Shown in pieces: positions 1-10,510 of a stretch of DNA of 64,000 bases; the stretch's first letter is position 1; each line of letters starts with the position of its first letter. A program made the position numbers and the translations under genes. Under the pieces are notes generated by a model that saw nothing but the letters and a program-made list of their open reading frames with translations, ran no database searches and was not told where the DNA came from. The stretch is from Bathymodiolus brooksi (Eukaryota > Mollusca > Bivalvia > Mytilida > Modiolidae), in the NCBI GenBank assembly GCA_963680875.1, contig OY804589.1, positions 23,827,462 to 23,891,461 on the forward strand. Direction: 5' to 3'.

Positions 1-410
1 TTGCAGCAATTAATTTTGATGTTCTAAACAATTAAATACTGCTTATAATCGAGTTATGATGTTAATTGAAAAAGTAACTGATTTGTATGCAGAATGAATA
101 AAGATGTTATAAATCTTTGTTATTATTTCTCATGTAAAATATTTGCATTAGATCATTGGCGAGTAGACATATCTACCCACTGGCCAAAATTGACAAGTGC
201 AATTCTAATTTGGCGAGTACAATTTTGAAGCAACTAGCCAAAATGGTGAGATAAGAGAGAAAAAAACGTTTCCCATACTGTTTATGGTGTTTAACACATT
301 TTCAACAATATTTCAGTTATATCGTTGCAGTCAGGTTTATTGCATACCTATTTATACTGTACATTTAATTCAACATTTGTACCTATTTGAACTAACTTTT
401 AAGATGTTTA
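1..410. other. AT-rich sequence, no gene seen
   Basis: No convincing open frame or RNA gene is visible. Positions 150-260 contain related 'ggccaaaa' and 'agccaaaa' segments next to 'ggcgagta' words, which may be a decayed mobile element, but no ends can be drawn. A short SINE tail (listed separately) lies at 281-341. Confidence 0.5.
281..341 (-). mobile_element. SINE 3' fragment
   Basis: Reads 'ggtgtttaacac', 'caacaatatttcagttata' and 'tcgttgcagtca'. This is the reverse complement of the 3' part shared by the SINE copies elsewhere in the window (for example 36639-36922 and 12025-12220). Only the tail module is present, so this is a 5'-truncated or decayed copy. Confidence 0.6.
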
Positions 411-1033
411 GGGATCTGTAAAGGGATTTCCTCTTTGAAAAATTAAGATTTTGGGGATCTGTATAGGGGGTTCCTCTTTGAAAAATTAAGATTTTGGGGA
501 TCTGTATAGGGGGTTCCTCTTTGAAAAATTAAGATTTTGGGGATCTGTATTGGGGGTTCCTCTTTGAAAAATTAAGATTTTGGGATTCTGTATTGGGGGT
601 TTCCTCTTTGAAAAATTAAGATTTTGGGGATCTGTACAGGGGGTTTCCTCTGAAAATTTAAGATTTTGGGAATCTATATAGGGGGTTTCCTGTTTGAAAA
701 AATATGATTTTCACTTTGAGGATCTGTAAAGGGGCTTTCCTCTTTGAAAGCTTAAGATTTTGGGGATCTGAGTAGAGGGTTTCCTCTTCGAAAATTTAAG
801 ATTTTGGGGATGTATAGGGGGTCTCCTCTTAGAAAATTTAAGATTTTGGGGATCTGTATAGGTGGTCTCCTCTTAGAAAATTTAAGATTTTGGGGATCTG
901 TATAGGTGGTCTCCTCTTAGAAAATTTAAGATTTTGGGGATCTGTATAGGTGGTCTCCTCTTAGAAAATTTAAGATTTTGGGGATCTGTATAGGTGGTCT
1001 CCTCTTAGAAAATTTAAGATTTTGGGAATCCTA
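411..1033. repeat. 43-44-bp minisatellite, about 14 units
   Basis: Direct repeats with the core words 'gggatctgtatagg' and 'aaaatttaagatttt'. The left units read 'ttcctctttgaaaaatt' and the right units 'tctcctcttagaaaattt', so the array has two sub-blocks. The right block (from about 848) is nearly identical unit to unit with an exact 44-bp spacing, while the left block is more diverged (43-44 bp). No coding sense is apparent. Confidence 0.9.
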
Positions 1034-1907
1034 TTTCTCCATATGTAATCACTTTTACTTCTGATTTACCTTTTTTTTTCTTTTTTTTTGTATTTTGTTT
1101 TGTTTTTTATTTTATTTTTTGGGGGGAGGGGGGAAAGTAGTAAGCTTTTGTCTTCCTGAATCTGTAATTTTCCATTCCGCATGTAATTCTGTATTTATTT
1201 ATTTTCTCTTTACTTTCAGTTTTATCACGTTATCTGAATTAATCTGTATCCTCTCTATTAGACTAATCAACCAATTGTTAGCCGTTTCAGCAAAATAGTG
1301 ACCTTCTTCCTGGAAACCTCTGATCCATTACATGTATTAGAAAACAGTAGTCTATATCACATTTTAACCTTCTATCAAGGGAAATTAGTAATATTTTTTA
1401 ACAAATATTTTTGCTTTCGGCAAGAAATAAAAGTTTTGATTTAATGAAAGCAAATCGTAGCAAATATGCCGTTTATCTACAGTGTTACAAATTTTATTCC
1501 GTCTTATAATCGCTGGAAGTACTTTTTGATATGACGAGAAACCAATGTTCGCTTTGATATAAGTACATGTTTCTATTAACATTAAGTATAGTATATAACT
1601 TTATGCTAAATGAAATGTCAGTATATTATATTATACACCTGTGTTTTGAAGTCATAAAGTTCTTGCCCTCAAGAAATTTAGTATAATATTTACCTGCTGA
1701 CTATGCACTTTTATATCATGGGAGTAATATAATTGCTTAAAATCACTATTTATTGCAGTGAAAGCTGATTAAACCGATCCTTCCTGGGACCGGCTTTTAT
1801 GTTCGGTGTAGACAGGTGTTCAGTTTTTAAAGGTTTAATTAAAAAAAAATGTCCTACATTAGAACTTTATTAAATGTTTGGTTTATACATGATTCTGTTT
1901 TATTTGA
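1034..1907. other. AT-rich spacer with poly-T/G tract
   Basis: Contains a homopolymer-rich stretch at about 1068-1137 (T runs followed by G runs). The rest is AT-rich with only short frames of low-complexity composition. No gene, repeat family or RNA was recognised. Confidence 0.5.
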
Positions 1908-2934
1908 GGTTCGTTTTAGACATATCAGTTTATTCAGGGTTCGTTTTAGACATATCAGTTTATTCAGGGTTCGTTTTAGACATATCAGTTTATTCAGGGT
2001 TCATTTTAGACATATCAGTTTATTCAGGGTTCGTTTTAGACATATCAGTTTATTCAGGGTTCGTTTTAGACATATCAGTTTATTCAGGGTTCGTTTTAGA
2101 CATATCAGTTTATTCAGGGTTCGTTTTAGACATATCGGTTTATTCAGGGTTCGTATTAGACATATCGGTTTATTTGGGTTCATTTTAGACATATCAGTTT
2201 ATTCAGGGTTCATTTTAGACATATCAGTTTATTCAGGGTTCATTTTAGACATATCAGTTTATTCAGGGTTCGTTTTAGACATATCAGTTTATTCAGGGTT
2301 CGTTTTAGACATATCAGTTTATTCAGGGTTCGTTTTAGACATATCAGTTTATTCAGGGTTCGTTTTAGACATATCAGTTTATTCAGGGTTCGTTTTAGAC
2401 ATATCAGTTTATTCAGGGTTCATTTTAGACATATCAGTTTATTCAGGGTTCGTTTTAGACATATCAGTTTATTCAGGGTTCGTTTTAGACATATCAGTTT
2501 ATTCAGGGTTCGTTTTAGACATATCGGTTTATTCAGGGTTCGTATTAGACATATCGGTTTATTCGGGTTCATTTCAGACATATCAGTTTATTCAGGGTTC
2601 ATTTTAGACATATCAGTTTATTCAGGGTTCATTTTAGACATATCAGTTTATTCAGGGTTCGTTTTAGACATATCAGTTTATTCAGGGTTCGTTTTAGACA
2701 TATCAGTTTATTCAGGGTTCGTTTTAGACATCAGTTTATTCAGGGTTCGTTTTAGACATATCAGTTTATTCAGGGTTCGTTTTAGACATATCGGTTTATT
2801 CAGGGTTCGTATTAGACATATCGGTTTATTCAGGGTTCGTTTTAGACATATCAGTTTATTCAGGGTTCGTTTTAGACATATCAGTTTATTCAGGGTTCGT
2901 TTTAGACATATCAGTTTATTCAGGGTTTGGTTTA
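1908..2934. repeat. 30-bp minisatellite, about 34 units
   Basis: Unit core words are 'ggttcgttttagacatatca' followed by 'gtttattcag'. Because 30 is a multiple of 3, the array produces long apparent frames (RFRHISLFRV or FVLDISVYSG type) that change frame at shortened units near 2173, 2565 and 2727, so they are artefacts. A variant pair with 'cgtattaga' and 'tatcgg' recurs near 2150, 2540 and 2810, which points to duplication of multi-unit blocks. The last partial unit switches to the 'gggtttggttta' type of the array at 4141. Confidence 0.93.
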
Positions 2935-4140
2935 CAGGCCTCTACATTAACATATTTTTCAACTTGTCCCTTCGGAAAACTAACTAAAAAAGTACTTGTC
3001 CGACTCAATCTTTTAGTTGTCCAAAAAAATTAATAAAAATTACAAAAACTAGAGAATAATTATCAAGGGCTCCCACTACTTTCAAATTAGAGGGAGAAGT
3101 GACTTCTCTTTCAGAGAGCTCACAGGGAGAAGTGGGAGACAACAGAGAGAGGTGGGGAGACTTCTGGGAGAAGTCAATTGTGATTAATCGAAACATTTTT
3201 CGTGACCCCCTCTGACGTTACCCTGCCCAAATTTAGTAAATAGTTAAAGCTGCCTGAACTGATTTGTTCTGGGTTTTTTTTATTCATAACTACCTTAAGG
3301 ACATATATTCAATGTCACATTTTTATTTCTGTCTACCTTGATTGGAGTCTTGCATACCAGTGATTTTTATATAAGTACCCCCTCCCCCCCCTTTTTCCTT
3401 TTGAAATAGTACTGTGTTATGATCCAATACCACACAAATTGTAATAACTCATAGTTGTGTTAAATAAATCCTTGTTTCTGGTAAAAAAAAAAAAATATAC
3501 CTAGACACTATATATACCAGTATCTAGGTATTTTTTTTTACCAGAAACAAGTGCCTGTGATATAAATAAAGCAAAGTATTTTATTTAAATTCACAGAGAA
3601 ATAAAAATTTTAGTGGATCTTTTCAACCAGATCAGGAAAAAGCTTGTAATATTTGTCCATTTCAAAGGTTTCAATATTTCCCAAAAGCCTAAATCAAGTC
3701 CTCTATCGTATTTTGCACAAAAGACAAGTTTAAATTTGGCGCCAAATTGATATCCGATAATTTTTACGTGTCCGTTCCGGAGTGATTCTTGTTCTTATAT
3801 TTCAAATATTGATATTTCCATTCATTCTGAGATTGCGAATTTAATTTTGTCAATGTCCTTGAACTTCATCAAAGCATGGAGGAATGATAAATGATACAAT
3901 AAAAGAGTTTTGATCTGGCGTTTCAGTTTTAATCAAGATAAATTATGGACAAATTGGAGATCAAACAGGGCTCTTTTATACAACAAACTGAGTATTTTAT
4001 ACCAGTGGAAATAGATTTGTCCGTCGTACCGGCATGTTTGGGAATCTCTGATTTATTCACTTGTCCCGTCGGACAACGAAGATCTACTTGTCCGACGTCA
4101 GTTTTCACTGGTATCGGACAAACGTTATTGTCGAGGCCTG
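2935..4140. mobile_element. Non-autonomous hAT-like DNA element with 5-bp TSD
   Basis: The left end reads CAGGCCTCTACATTAACAT. The reverse complement of the right end reads CAGGCCTCGACAATAACGT, so the termini are imperfect inverted repeats with CAGG ends. The element is flanked on both sides by 'gttta' (2930-2934 and 4141-4145). Removing it and one duplicate restores a normal minisatellite junction ('gggtttg' + 'gttta' + 'gacagg'). Subterminal 'acttgtccga' and 'cttgtccc' words occur near both ends in inverted orientation. At 1206 bp with no recognisable transposase frame, it is probably non-autonomous. The hAT assignment is inference from CA/TG ends and the 5-bp duplication; other superfamilies are possible. 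Confidence 0.8.
3471..3551. repeat. Long perfect-arm hairpin inside the DNA element
   Basis: Arms 'cttgtttctggta' plus an A run plus 'tacctaga', and 'tctaggta' plus a T run plus 'taccagaaacaag', pair almost perfectly around a loop of about 17 nt. The arm lengths differ only in the A/T run (about 35 versus 29 nt). This may be a tiny nested foldback element or an internal structure of the host transposon. No target duplication was seen. Confidence 0.8.
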
Positions 4141-4653
4141 GTTTAGACAGGATATTGGTTTATTCAGGGTTCGGATTAGACAGGATATCGGTTTATTAAG
4201 GGTTCGGTTTAGACAGGATATCAGTTTATTCAGGGTTTGGTTTAGACAGGATATCTGTTTATTCAGGGTTTGGTTTAGACAGGATATTGGTTTATTCAGG
4301 GTTTGGTTTAGACAGGATATCGGTTTATTCAGGGTTTGGTTTAGACAGGATATCGGTTTATTCAGGGTTTGGTTTAGACAGGATATCGCTTTTTTCAGGG
4401 TTTGGTTTAGACAGAATATCGGTTTATTCAGGGTTTGGTTTAGACAGGATATTGGTTTATTCAGGGTTTGGTTTAGACAGGATATCGGTTTATTCAGGGT
4501 TTGGTTTAGACAGGATATCGGTTTATTCAGGGTTTGGTTTAGACAGGATATCGCTTTTTTCGGGGTTTGGTTTAGACAGGATATCGGTTTATTCAGGGTT
4601 TGGTTTAGACAGGATATTGGTTTATTCAGAGATCAGTTTAAACAGGATTCACT
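4141..4653. repeat. 33-bp minisatellite, about 15 units
   Basis: Unit core words are 'gggtttggtttagacagga' followed by 'tatcggtttattca'. Compared with the 30-bp array on the other side of the transposon, each unit has an extra 3 bp ('gga' after 'agaca') and 'tggttta' in place of 'cgtttta'. A 'cgcttttttc' variant recurs near 4387 and 4552, indicating block duplication. Apparent frames (FRQDIGLFRVW and GLDRISVYSGF types) follow from the 33-bp period and are not taken as genes. Confidence 0.92.
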
Positions 4654-5259
4654 TTAGTAGTTATTTACTGTTTATTTCAAGACATCATAAGCAAATTGTT
4701 ATGTGTATTCATCCCTTTGATGCTACTTTCAAATTATTTTTTTCAATAGACATGTTTACCTTTAAGATTTGAAAATTATTGTTGGTGATATTGTTCTGAT
4801 TATAATGAAGATGTTTTTTGTTTTTATACAATTATAGTTTTTTGTTGAGGTCAATACGACTTTTTATGGACCTTAAAACGATATTCAGCGAGGCCTTTAG
4901 GCTGAGGTGAATATTGATTTCTAAGGTCCATAAAAACTTGTATTTACCGATACAAAAGACTGTAATTGTTTTATTACATTAAAATGAAAAGTGAAAGTGA
5001 AACTAAGTCAATATGAAATTAAGCACTTCATTATGACGTCATACATAATGCAATGGAAAACGAAAGTGAAACCAAGTCAATACGAGTTTTAATCAAACAA
5101 TATCAAATTTTACGGAATGTTAGGTGACAGCATGATAGCCAATAAAATTGCTTAAATAAAATCATTATGTAATAATATTTATAATGACAATATTACAGGC
5201 TATAATTTTCATTCATGTATTTCTTTTTAATGACATCAAGAAAAGTAAGAAGATATCAA
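4654..5259. other. AT-rich spacer, no gene seen
   Basis: Contains short local repeats such as 'aaaagtgaaagtgaaac' and 'gaaaacgaaagtgaaac' near 4985 and 5056. No open frame, splice-bounded exon or RNA gene is supportable. Confidence 0.45.
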
Positions 5260-5525
5260 AGGGGGGTAATCAGAAGGCGTAAATCAAATTTAGCCTTGCA
5301 CAGACAATACAATGGCCAAAAGAAAAATGACACAAAGGATTAACAATGATCTACAAAACACTACACAGAAACCTAAAGATCCAATAGCAGGGACCCACTA
5401 AAAACTGGGGGTTAACTCAGGTGCTCCAGATGGGTTAAGGCAGTTCCTCCACTAGTGGCGCCCGTCATATTACGATTAAATGACATGGACATCCAGTCCT
5501 CACCAAGTAAGAGCACCTGTACATG
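5260..5525 (+). repeat. Dispersed bivalve-type repeat, diverged copy
   Basis: The string of words 'aacactacacagaaa', 'actaaaaactgggggtta', 'ctcaggtgctccaga' and 'ggcgcccgtc' resembles a very abundant dispersed repeat that I recall from mussel and other bivalve genomes. That identification is from memory, not a search. The ends are not defined here. Confidence 0.5.
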
Positions 5526-5954
5526 TCCTCTGGCCCAAGACCAGTAAATTTTTCAGTTTTTTATTTAGAACTATATAAAAAATTAATTCAAGAATTTGAT
5601 TCAGACCAGTAAATTCAAATTTTCATTTCGAGAACTGAACATCATGTGATATGTAAATCATTTCAAGTCATTATGATGTCAAGTCTAAACGTTCCTGAAT
5701 TTGTATTTCAGGGATTTTTTTTTTTTCACAATGTTTATTATGATGACAGAGTCTTAGATACTGAAAGTTCAAAGTTCAATTGCCATTCATTCAGTGCATT
5801 TCATATTAATTTTACCTGTATTTAGTGACCCTATTTCATTGCCCCCATGGAAGTTCACATAAGACAGGTCTGACTGTATTTTCTACATTTATGCATTAAT
5901 ATAAACAACCCTGCACACCTTGTGGAAGGTATCCACTTCAGGGATTCTAATACC
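5526..5954. other. AT-rich spacer with short MITE remnant
   Basis: Mostly unremarkable. Positions about 5853-5880 ('cataagacaggtctgactgt') match the right end of the small 'gtcaaacctg' inverted-repeat elements seen whole at 7931-8095 and 48761-48920. No gene is seen. Confidence 0.45.
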
Positions 5955-6062
5955 AGGTGACTTGCGGCTGGTCTGTGGTTTCCTCCACCAATCTGACCTC
6001 CACAATATAACTGAAATATTGTTGAAAGTGGCGTTAAACACCATAACCCTAACCCCTAACCC
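5955..6062 (+). mobile_element. SINE, 5'-truncated copy
   Basis: Starts at 'aggtgacttgcggctggtc', continues through 'ctccaccaatctgacctcc' and 'tataactgaaatattgttg', then 'gcgttaaacaccata'. It ends in 'accctaacccctaaccc', a tail that resembles the CCCTAA telomeric repeat. The tRNA-related head is absent. Confidence 0.7.
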
Positions 6063-6385
6063 AGACATTGGTTCACATTTACTTTCTTAATTTTAGATTT
6101 CTTGTATCGATATACCCACACAGGACTGACAAATGATTCTCAACAAAAACTTTAATGTTATATTGGAACTTAGGAAGTAAAAGCATTTTATTTTCAAATT
6201 TTAACAACGCTTTAAAAGTACATTATGATTTTTTTTTTTTTTTTTTCAGTGTTGTGTAAAGAATTTTCTCAACACTTTAATAGTACATTACCTTTTTTTC
6301 TTATTATTATTTCAGAGTTGTGGTGCTGTTGAAGCACTCCTGTTAGCTGTATATAATTTGGTAGGTACAGAAAACTAGGCAGTAA
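6063..6385. other. AT-rich spacer, no gene seen
   Basis: Includes a T run at about 6230-6248. A local duplication ('aacaacgctttaaaagtacatta' region and 'caacactttaatagtacatta' region, about 75 bp apart) surrounds the T runs. No gene or RNA was recognised. Confidence 0.4.
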
Positions 6386-6842
6386 AGGGCCTGTTACACG
6401 GTAAAGCAAGTATCGCGATACTTGTATCATGATCCCTGTCAGTTTACACACTAAATCAAGTAGCATGTTTCATGCAGAGTTTGTTTACAAATTGTTCCGG
6501 CCAAAATGGAGAATCCTGACAAGACATTATCATAGAAATTGACCAAATAACATCACTACTTTTTTCCCCTTTCCAGTCATGTTTTATTTACCATGTGCTG
6601 ACCATGTACTTTTATTTGTTGATGATGTTGTAACCTCCTGACCTCAAACCAAGATCTCTGATTGGTCAGAGATAAAATGTATCGTGATCCTTGCTGTACA
6701 GAATAGAACATGTTCTATCCCAAAGTGGGTATCATGCAACTTCTAAAAGTTGCATGATACAGAGTAATAGCACTGTTTATACTGTATTTTTTGGTTTATG
6801 ATACAAGTATCATGATACTTGCTTTACCGTGTAACAGGGGCT
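6386..6842. mobile_element. PIF/Harbinger-like MITE, 457 bp, TAA duplication
   Basis: The left terminus reads AGGGCCTGTTACACGG; the reverse complement of the right terminus reads AGCCCCTGTTACACGG. The similarity continues for about 44 bp ('taaagcaagtatc..gatac'). Flanking TAA is present on both sides (6383-6385 and 6843-6845). A G-rich terminus plus a 3-bp TAA target duplication is typical of PIF/Harbinger. An internal palindrome 'catgcaacttctaaaagttg' lies near 6733. There is no transposase frame, so it depends on another element for movement. Confidence 0.85.
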
Positions 6843-6845
6843 TAA

Positions 6846-7208
6846 TGTATATGTTTTTATTTATTTATCAGGCAAATTTTAATTTTACTAAGTGTCATAC
6901 AATTTTTTATATCTTAGATGACAATATATTGCCAATGTTTCAGGTTTTGATCAAAAGAAGAATTTGATATATATTGTTTCTTTTATAATACTGGATATTG
7001 AAAAGTAATACACAGTTAGAAATAAAATCATAAATATTGGTTCAAGCTGCTATTAGGCCATGGACAAACAAATAACTGTGTTGCTGTTAACCTCCTGGAA
7101 AAAAATTGGGTAGGTAGGTAGGCAGAACTTTACATACATTACTGGTGTACCTACAGAACAAGAAACTGATTTATAATGCTTCTCAGATGTCAATTAAAAC
7201 TTTAGAGT
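6846..7208. other. AT-rich spacer, no gene seen
   Basis: A short 'gtaggtaggtaggcag' run lies near 7110. Nothing else is recognisable. Confidence 0.4.
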
Positions 7209-7345
7209 AACCGTTAGGATATTAGTAAATTTAATCCCTTCGCTACCGCTCGGATAAAATGCTAATATCTTATGAATCAATGTTAAAACTCACAACACAG
7301 TATGGCTTCCATGAATTATTTCTTAATTCTAACATGACCTCCTTC
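7209..7345. mobile_element. Partial foldback element (one side only)
   Basis: Contains a hairpin 'gatattagtaaatttaatcc' / 'ggataaaatgctaatatc' followed by 'atgttaaaactcacaacaca' and 'gtatggcttccatgaa'. The same hairpin and flank recur at 7641-7755, about 424 bp downstream, in the same orientation. The left arm of the complete element is missing here. Confidence 0.65.
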
Positions 7346-7597
7346 TTTTGCTTTGTTAACAAACGAGTGAGTTATCCATTCGGTATAATCTCATTAGCAC
7401 ATGCGCCGGTGAATGTGACTGACTTTTCCATTGGCAGCATAAATTGTAACCCGAATAATGCTGATAGAGGGCACAGTATTATTAGAGTTACATAAATTGT
7501 GTGCAACATTTTCCGCAAGCGTGAATATAAATTACCGTCTTCCAATCAAAGTATACTACCGTATTTGTACTCTTAGACATATCAGAATCAAAATAAA

Positions 7598-7755
7598 TCA
7601 TGGAAGCAAGAATGTGTTTTGAGTTTTAACATGGATTGGCGGATATTAGTATATTTTATCCCTCGCTTCTGGCTCGGGATAAAATACTAATATCCACCAA
7701 TCCATGTTAAAAATCTCCCAACACAGTATGGCTTCCATGAACTATTTCTTAATTA
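7598..7755. mobile_element. Foldback element, near-palindrome of about 150 bp
   Basis: The left arm, 'tcatggaagc...' to '...tattttatccc', pairs along its length with the right arm, 'gggataaaatac...' to '...gcttccatga', around the centre 'tcgcttctggctc'. Arms of about 65 nt with few mismatches would fold into one long hairpin. This is likely a small inverted-repeat transposon; the family is not identified. Confidence 0.8.
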
Positions 7756-7930
7756 GATTGTTTATATACAAAATTCCCTGTGATACGAGATATTTATCTT
7801 TAACTTAAAAACTGCTATTCAAGGAAAATGAAATTTTACATTAAAAGATGGTACTCTCAGATTACAAGAGATCAAATATTGAATATAATTACCTGTAATT
7901 ACCTGTACCCATCTGACAGGTATTTATATA

Positions 7931-8095
7931 CAGTCAAACTTGTATCAAGAGGACAAATGATATATATAAGACAGGTGACCTCTTGAAAGAAGTTCAGTTC
8001 AATCATATGAAAATTTATATGACAGGTAAAAAAAAATAGTGACCTTTCAATACAGGTGACTGCTTAATAAAGGTGACCACATGGGCAGGTTTGAC
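7931..8095. mobile_element. Small inverted-repeat element, 'gtcaaacctg' termini
   Basis: The left end reads 'cagtcaaacttgtatcaaga'; the right end reads 'gaccacatgggcaggtttga', so the termini are inverted versions of GTCAAACYTG. Internal 'gacaggtgacctctt' and 'tacaggtgac' words are also found in the element at 48761-48920. CAGT-type ends suggest a pogo/Tigger-derived MITE, but no clean TA duplication is visible. Confidence 0.7.
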
Positions 8096-8514
8096 AAGTA
8101 AATACATGTATATATCGTTGATAAAATTCAACATTTTCTTCAAAGACAATTTGTACCAATTGTCGGTTATTTTTTTCTTCTTTTGAGTAATGTAAAAATA
8201 AATTAGATTTTAAAACTATCTTTTGAACATATTGATTGAAAGAAAATTTGTTTAGGCCTATGCTAAATAACATAGGTATATTTCTAGTCTGATTAGAAAA
8301 TGTGTTTTGAAAAAGGAAAATGATTTCAGTGTAAAGTATCAAACAGATTTTTATGGAGGAGATTAGAAAAAAAAATCTTTAATAAGATTTTGTAATTATT
8401 GTACTAACTAGCATGCACAATACAGATATAAAATCTGGTATAGATCATAGATGAAATTGTAATTTTATTTAATGCATCGCTAGGGCTACTGGGTACATAT
8501 TATCTATTTCCTGT
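8096..8514. other. AT-rich spacer, no gene seen
   Basis: The 92-codon reverse-strand frame overlapping 8064-8342 begins or ends inside the MITE at 7931-8095. Its composition is AT-driven and no domain is recognisable, so it is not called a gene. Confidence 0.45.
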
Positions 8515-9233
8515 TGTGTTGTAATGGTTTAAGTATGTTCGCTTGAATTAAGTAAGATCGTGGCTCCAATCCTCGGTCAGGTCAATTGATTGATTAAATA
8601 ATTATTGCTTAACGTCCAGTGAGCAGTATTGCAGCTATTATCAGGACAAGAACAAGTTCAGCAGCATATAAAAACTTTACAGAAAGCAGGGACGGATGGG
8701 CCAATGACTTTTGACTGACACAAATAAGTTCGTCTTTTGTCACGGTGGCTACACTGTGCCTGCTCTTTTTCGAAGTCTACAATTTTGGAGAGAGCATGGG
8801 CCTCTCCAAAAGCATTGCCCACTATGTCCATGGTCAGGCATTGCATATTATAACCTGACATACATGTCCCCATTGAGAGGGCAACTCCTGCCCACCACCC
8901 ATGGACGTGGTTGTGGAGTTGTTGGTTAGAGCCCTGGGGACAATCACCAGTACCGTGAGTCTGTCAGGTCAAATAGAGAACTGTAAAATTGTTTTGCTGA
9001 TTCTTACGCAGCTGACTGGTTGGCTCGGAATCAGGATAATGTGTCTGAGTGGGGGGACATGTCTATCATCCGCAGACTGTTTTTTCAGTGTGCTAGCACT
9101 ATAAAAATCCAATTAAGCGTGTTGGTCTAGTACAAAGGGGATCACATCATCTCATTGAAAATTAACTTGTTCTCATCATGATTCAACTGAAATATTGCTG
9201 AGTTGGCGTTAAGCAACAATCACTCACTCACTC
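8515..9233. mobile_element. Dispersed mollusc-type element with inverted ends
   Basis: Near the left end (about 8605) 'ttgcttaacgtccag' is followed by 'cagtattgcagc'. Near the right end 'ctgaaatattgctgagttgg' is followed by 'cgttaagcaacaatcactca'. These are inverted relative to one another. The words 'ggtaagattt'-like heads and 'agtgtgctagcactataaaa' in between are of a kind common in mollusc repeats, which is a recollection rather than a search result. Small frames at 8658-9104 fall within it and are not believed to be genes. Confidence 0.5.
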
Positions 9234-9363
9234 TTACGCAGCTAGTCATGCAGGATTATTGTTCTAGGAGTAATATTACCAAGGTGAATGTTGTCCATAT
9301 TTCTCAATCTTTTATTTTCAGTGTAGTATTTTCTCGACCATTGTTTGTCTTTTTGTCCTTTTT

Positions 9364-10510
9364 AGCTCACCTTGCCAAAGGCAATATGAGCTTTTGCCAT
9401 CATTTGGCGTCCGTCGTCCGTTAACTTTTCACATTTTAATCTTCTCCTCTGAAACCCCTCAGCCAAATGAACTGAAACTTGGTAGGAAGCATCTATGGAA
9501 GGTCCTCTATAAAGATTGCTAATTTCGTCCCGATCCATTAGCAAACATGGCCACCACAGGCAATTCTTGTTTCTGATTGGCCAATTTCTAAAAATCTTCT
9601 CCTCTGAAACCGCTTGGCCAAATGATCCGAAACTTGGTAGAAAGCATCTATGGAAGGTCCTCTATATGGATTGCTCATTTAGTCCCGATCCGTTAACAAA
9701 CATGGCCACCACAGGCAATTCTTCTTTCTGATTGGCTGATTTTTTAAATTCTTCTCCTCTAAAACCATTTGTCCAAATGAACCGAAACTTGGTAGGAAAC
9801 ATCTATGGAAGGTCCTCTTTTAAGATTGCTCATTTATTCCCGATCCGTTAACAAACATGGCCACCAGAGACAATTCTTGTTTCTGATTGGTTGATTTCTA
9901 AAAAATCTTCTCCTCTGAAACCGCTTTGCTAAATGAACCGAAACTTGGTAGGAAACATCTATGGAAGTTCCTCTATATAGAATGCTCATTTTGTCCCAAT
10001 CCATTAACAAACATGGCCGCTATAGGCAATTCTTGCTTCTGATTGGTCAATTTCTAAAAAGTCTTCTACTCTGAAACAGCTTGGCCAAATGGACCGAAAC
10101 GTGGTAGGCAGCATCTATGGAAGGTCCTCTATAGGAATTGCTCATTCCGTTTTGATCAGTTAACAAACATGGCTGCCATAGGCAATTGTTGTTTCTGATT
10201 GGTCGATTTCTAAAACAGCTCTTCGTCTGGCTCTGAAACCACTTGGCCAAATGATATGAAACTTGGTAGGAAGCATCTATGGAAGGTCATCTATAGAGAT
10301 TGCTCATTTCGTTTTGATCCATTAACAAAGATGGCTGCCACAGGCAATTCTTGTTTCAGATTGGTCAATTTCAAAAAATCTTCTTCTCTGAAACTGCTTT
10401 GCCAAATGAATCGAAATTTGGTGGGAAGCACCTATGGAAGGTTCTGTATTAAGTTTCCCCAAAGCAGAATGAAAGGTGAGCGACACAGGCTCAGCCCACT
10501 AAGTCTCTAG
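9364..10510 (+). mobile_element. Hairpin-bounded element with seven ~155-bp units
   Basis: The left boundary is an imperfect hairpin 'agctcaccttgcc'/'ggcaatatgagct' (9364-9392), then 'ttggcgtccgtcgtccgtta'. Internal units each start at a 'cttctcctctgaaacc'-like word, at about 9441, 9596, 9751, 9907, 10063, 10221 and 10383 (155-162 bp apart). They include 'aacttggtaggaa', 'tggaaggtcctctata', 'acaaacatggcc' and 'tgattgg'. The right end reads 'aggtgagcgacacaggctca'. This layout resembles non-autonomous Helentron/pearl-type elements of bivalves; the assignment is inference. Frames in it repeat with the unit and are not genes. Confidence 0.75.

Noticed and set aside
1849..2607. 252-codon frame with RFRHISLFRV repeats.
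   Set aside because: By-product of a 30-bp repeat; the peptide changes to FILDISVYSG after a 29-bp unit, which shows there is no frame maintenance.
2935..4140. Transposase gene within the CAGG-ended element.
   Set aside because: All internal frames are short and broken; the 63-codon reverse frame (3005-3196) shows no transposase motif.
6040..6062. Interstitial telomere (CCCTAA words).
   Set aside because: Only two to three imperfect repeats, always at the 3' end of a SINE copy, so they are better explained as the SINE tail.
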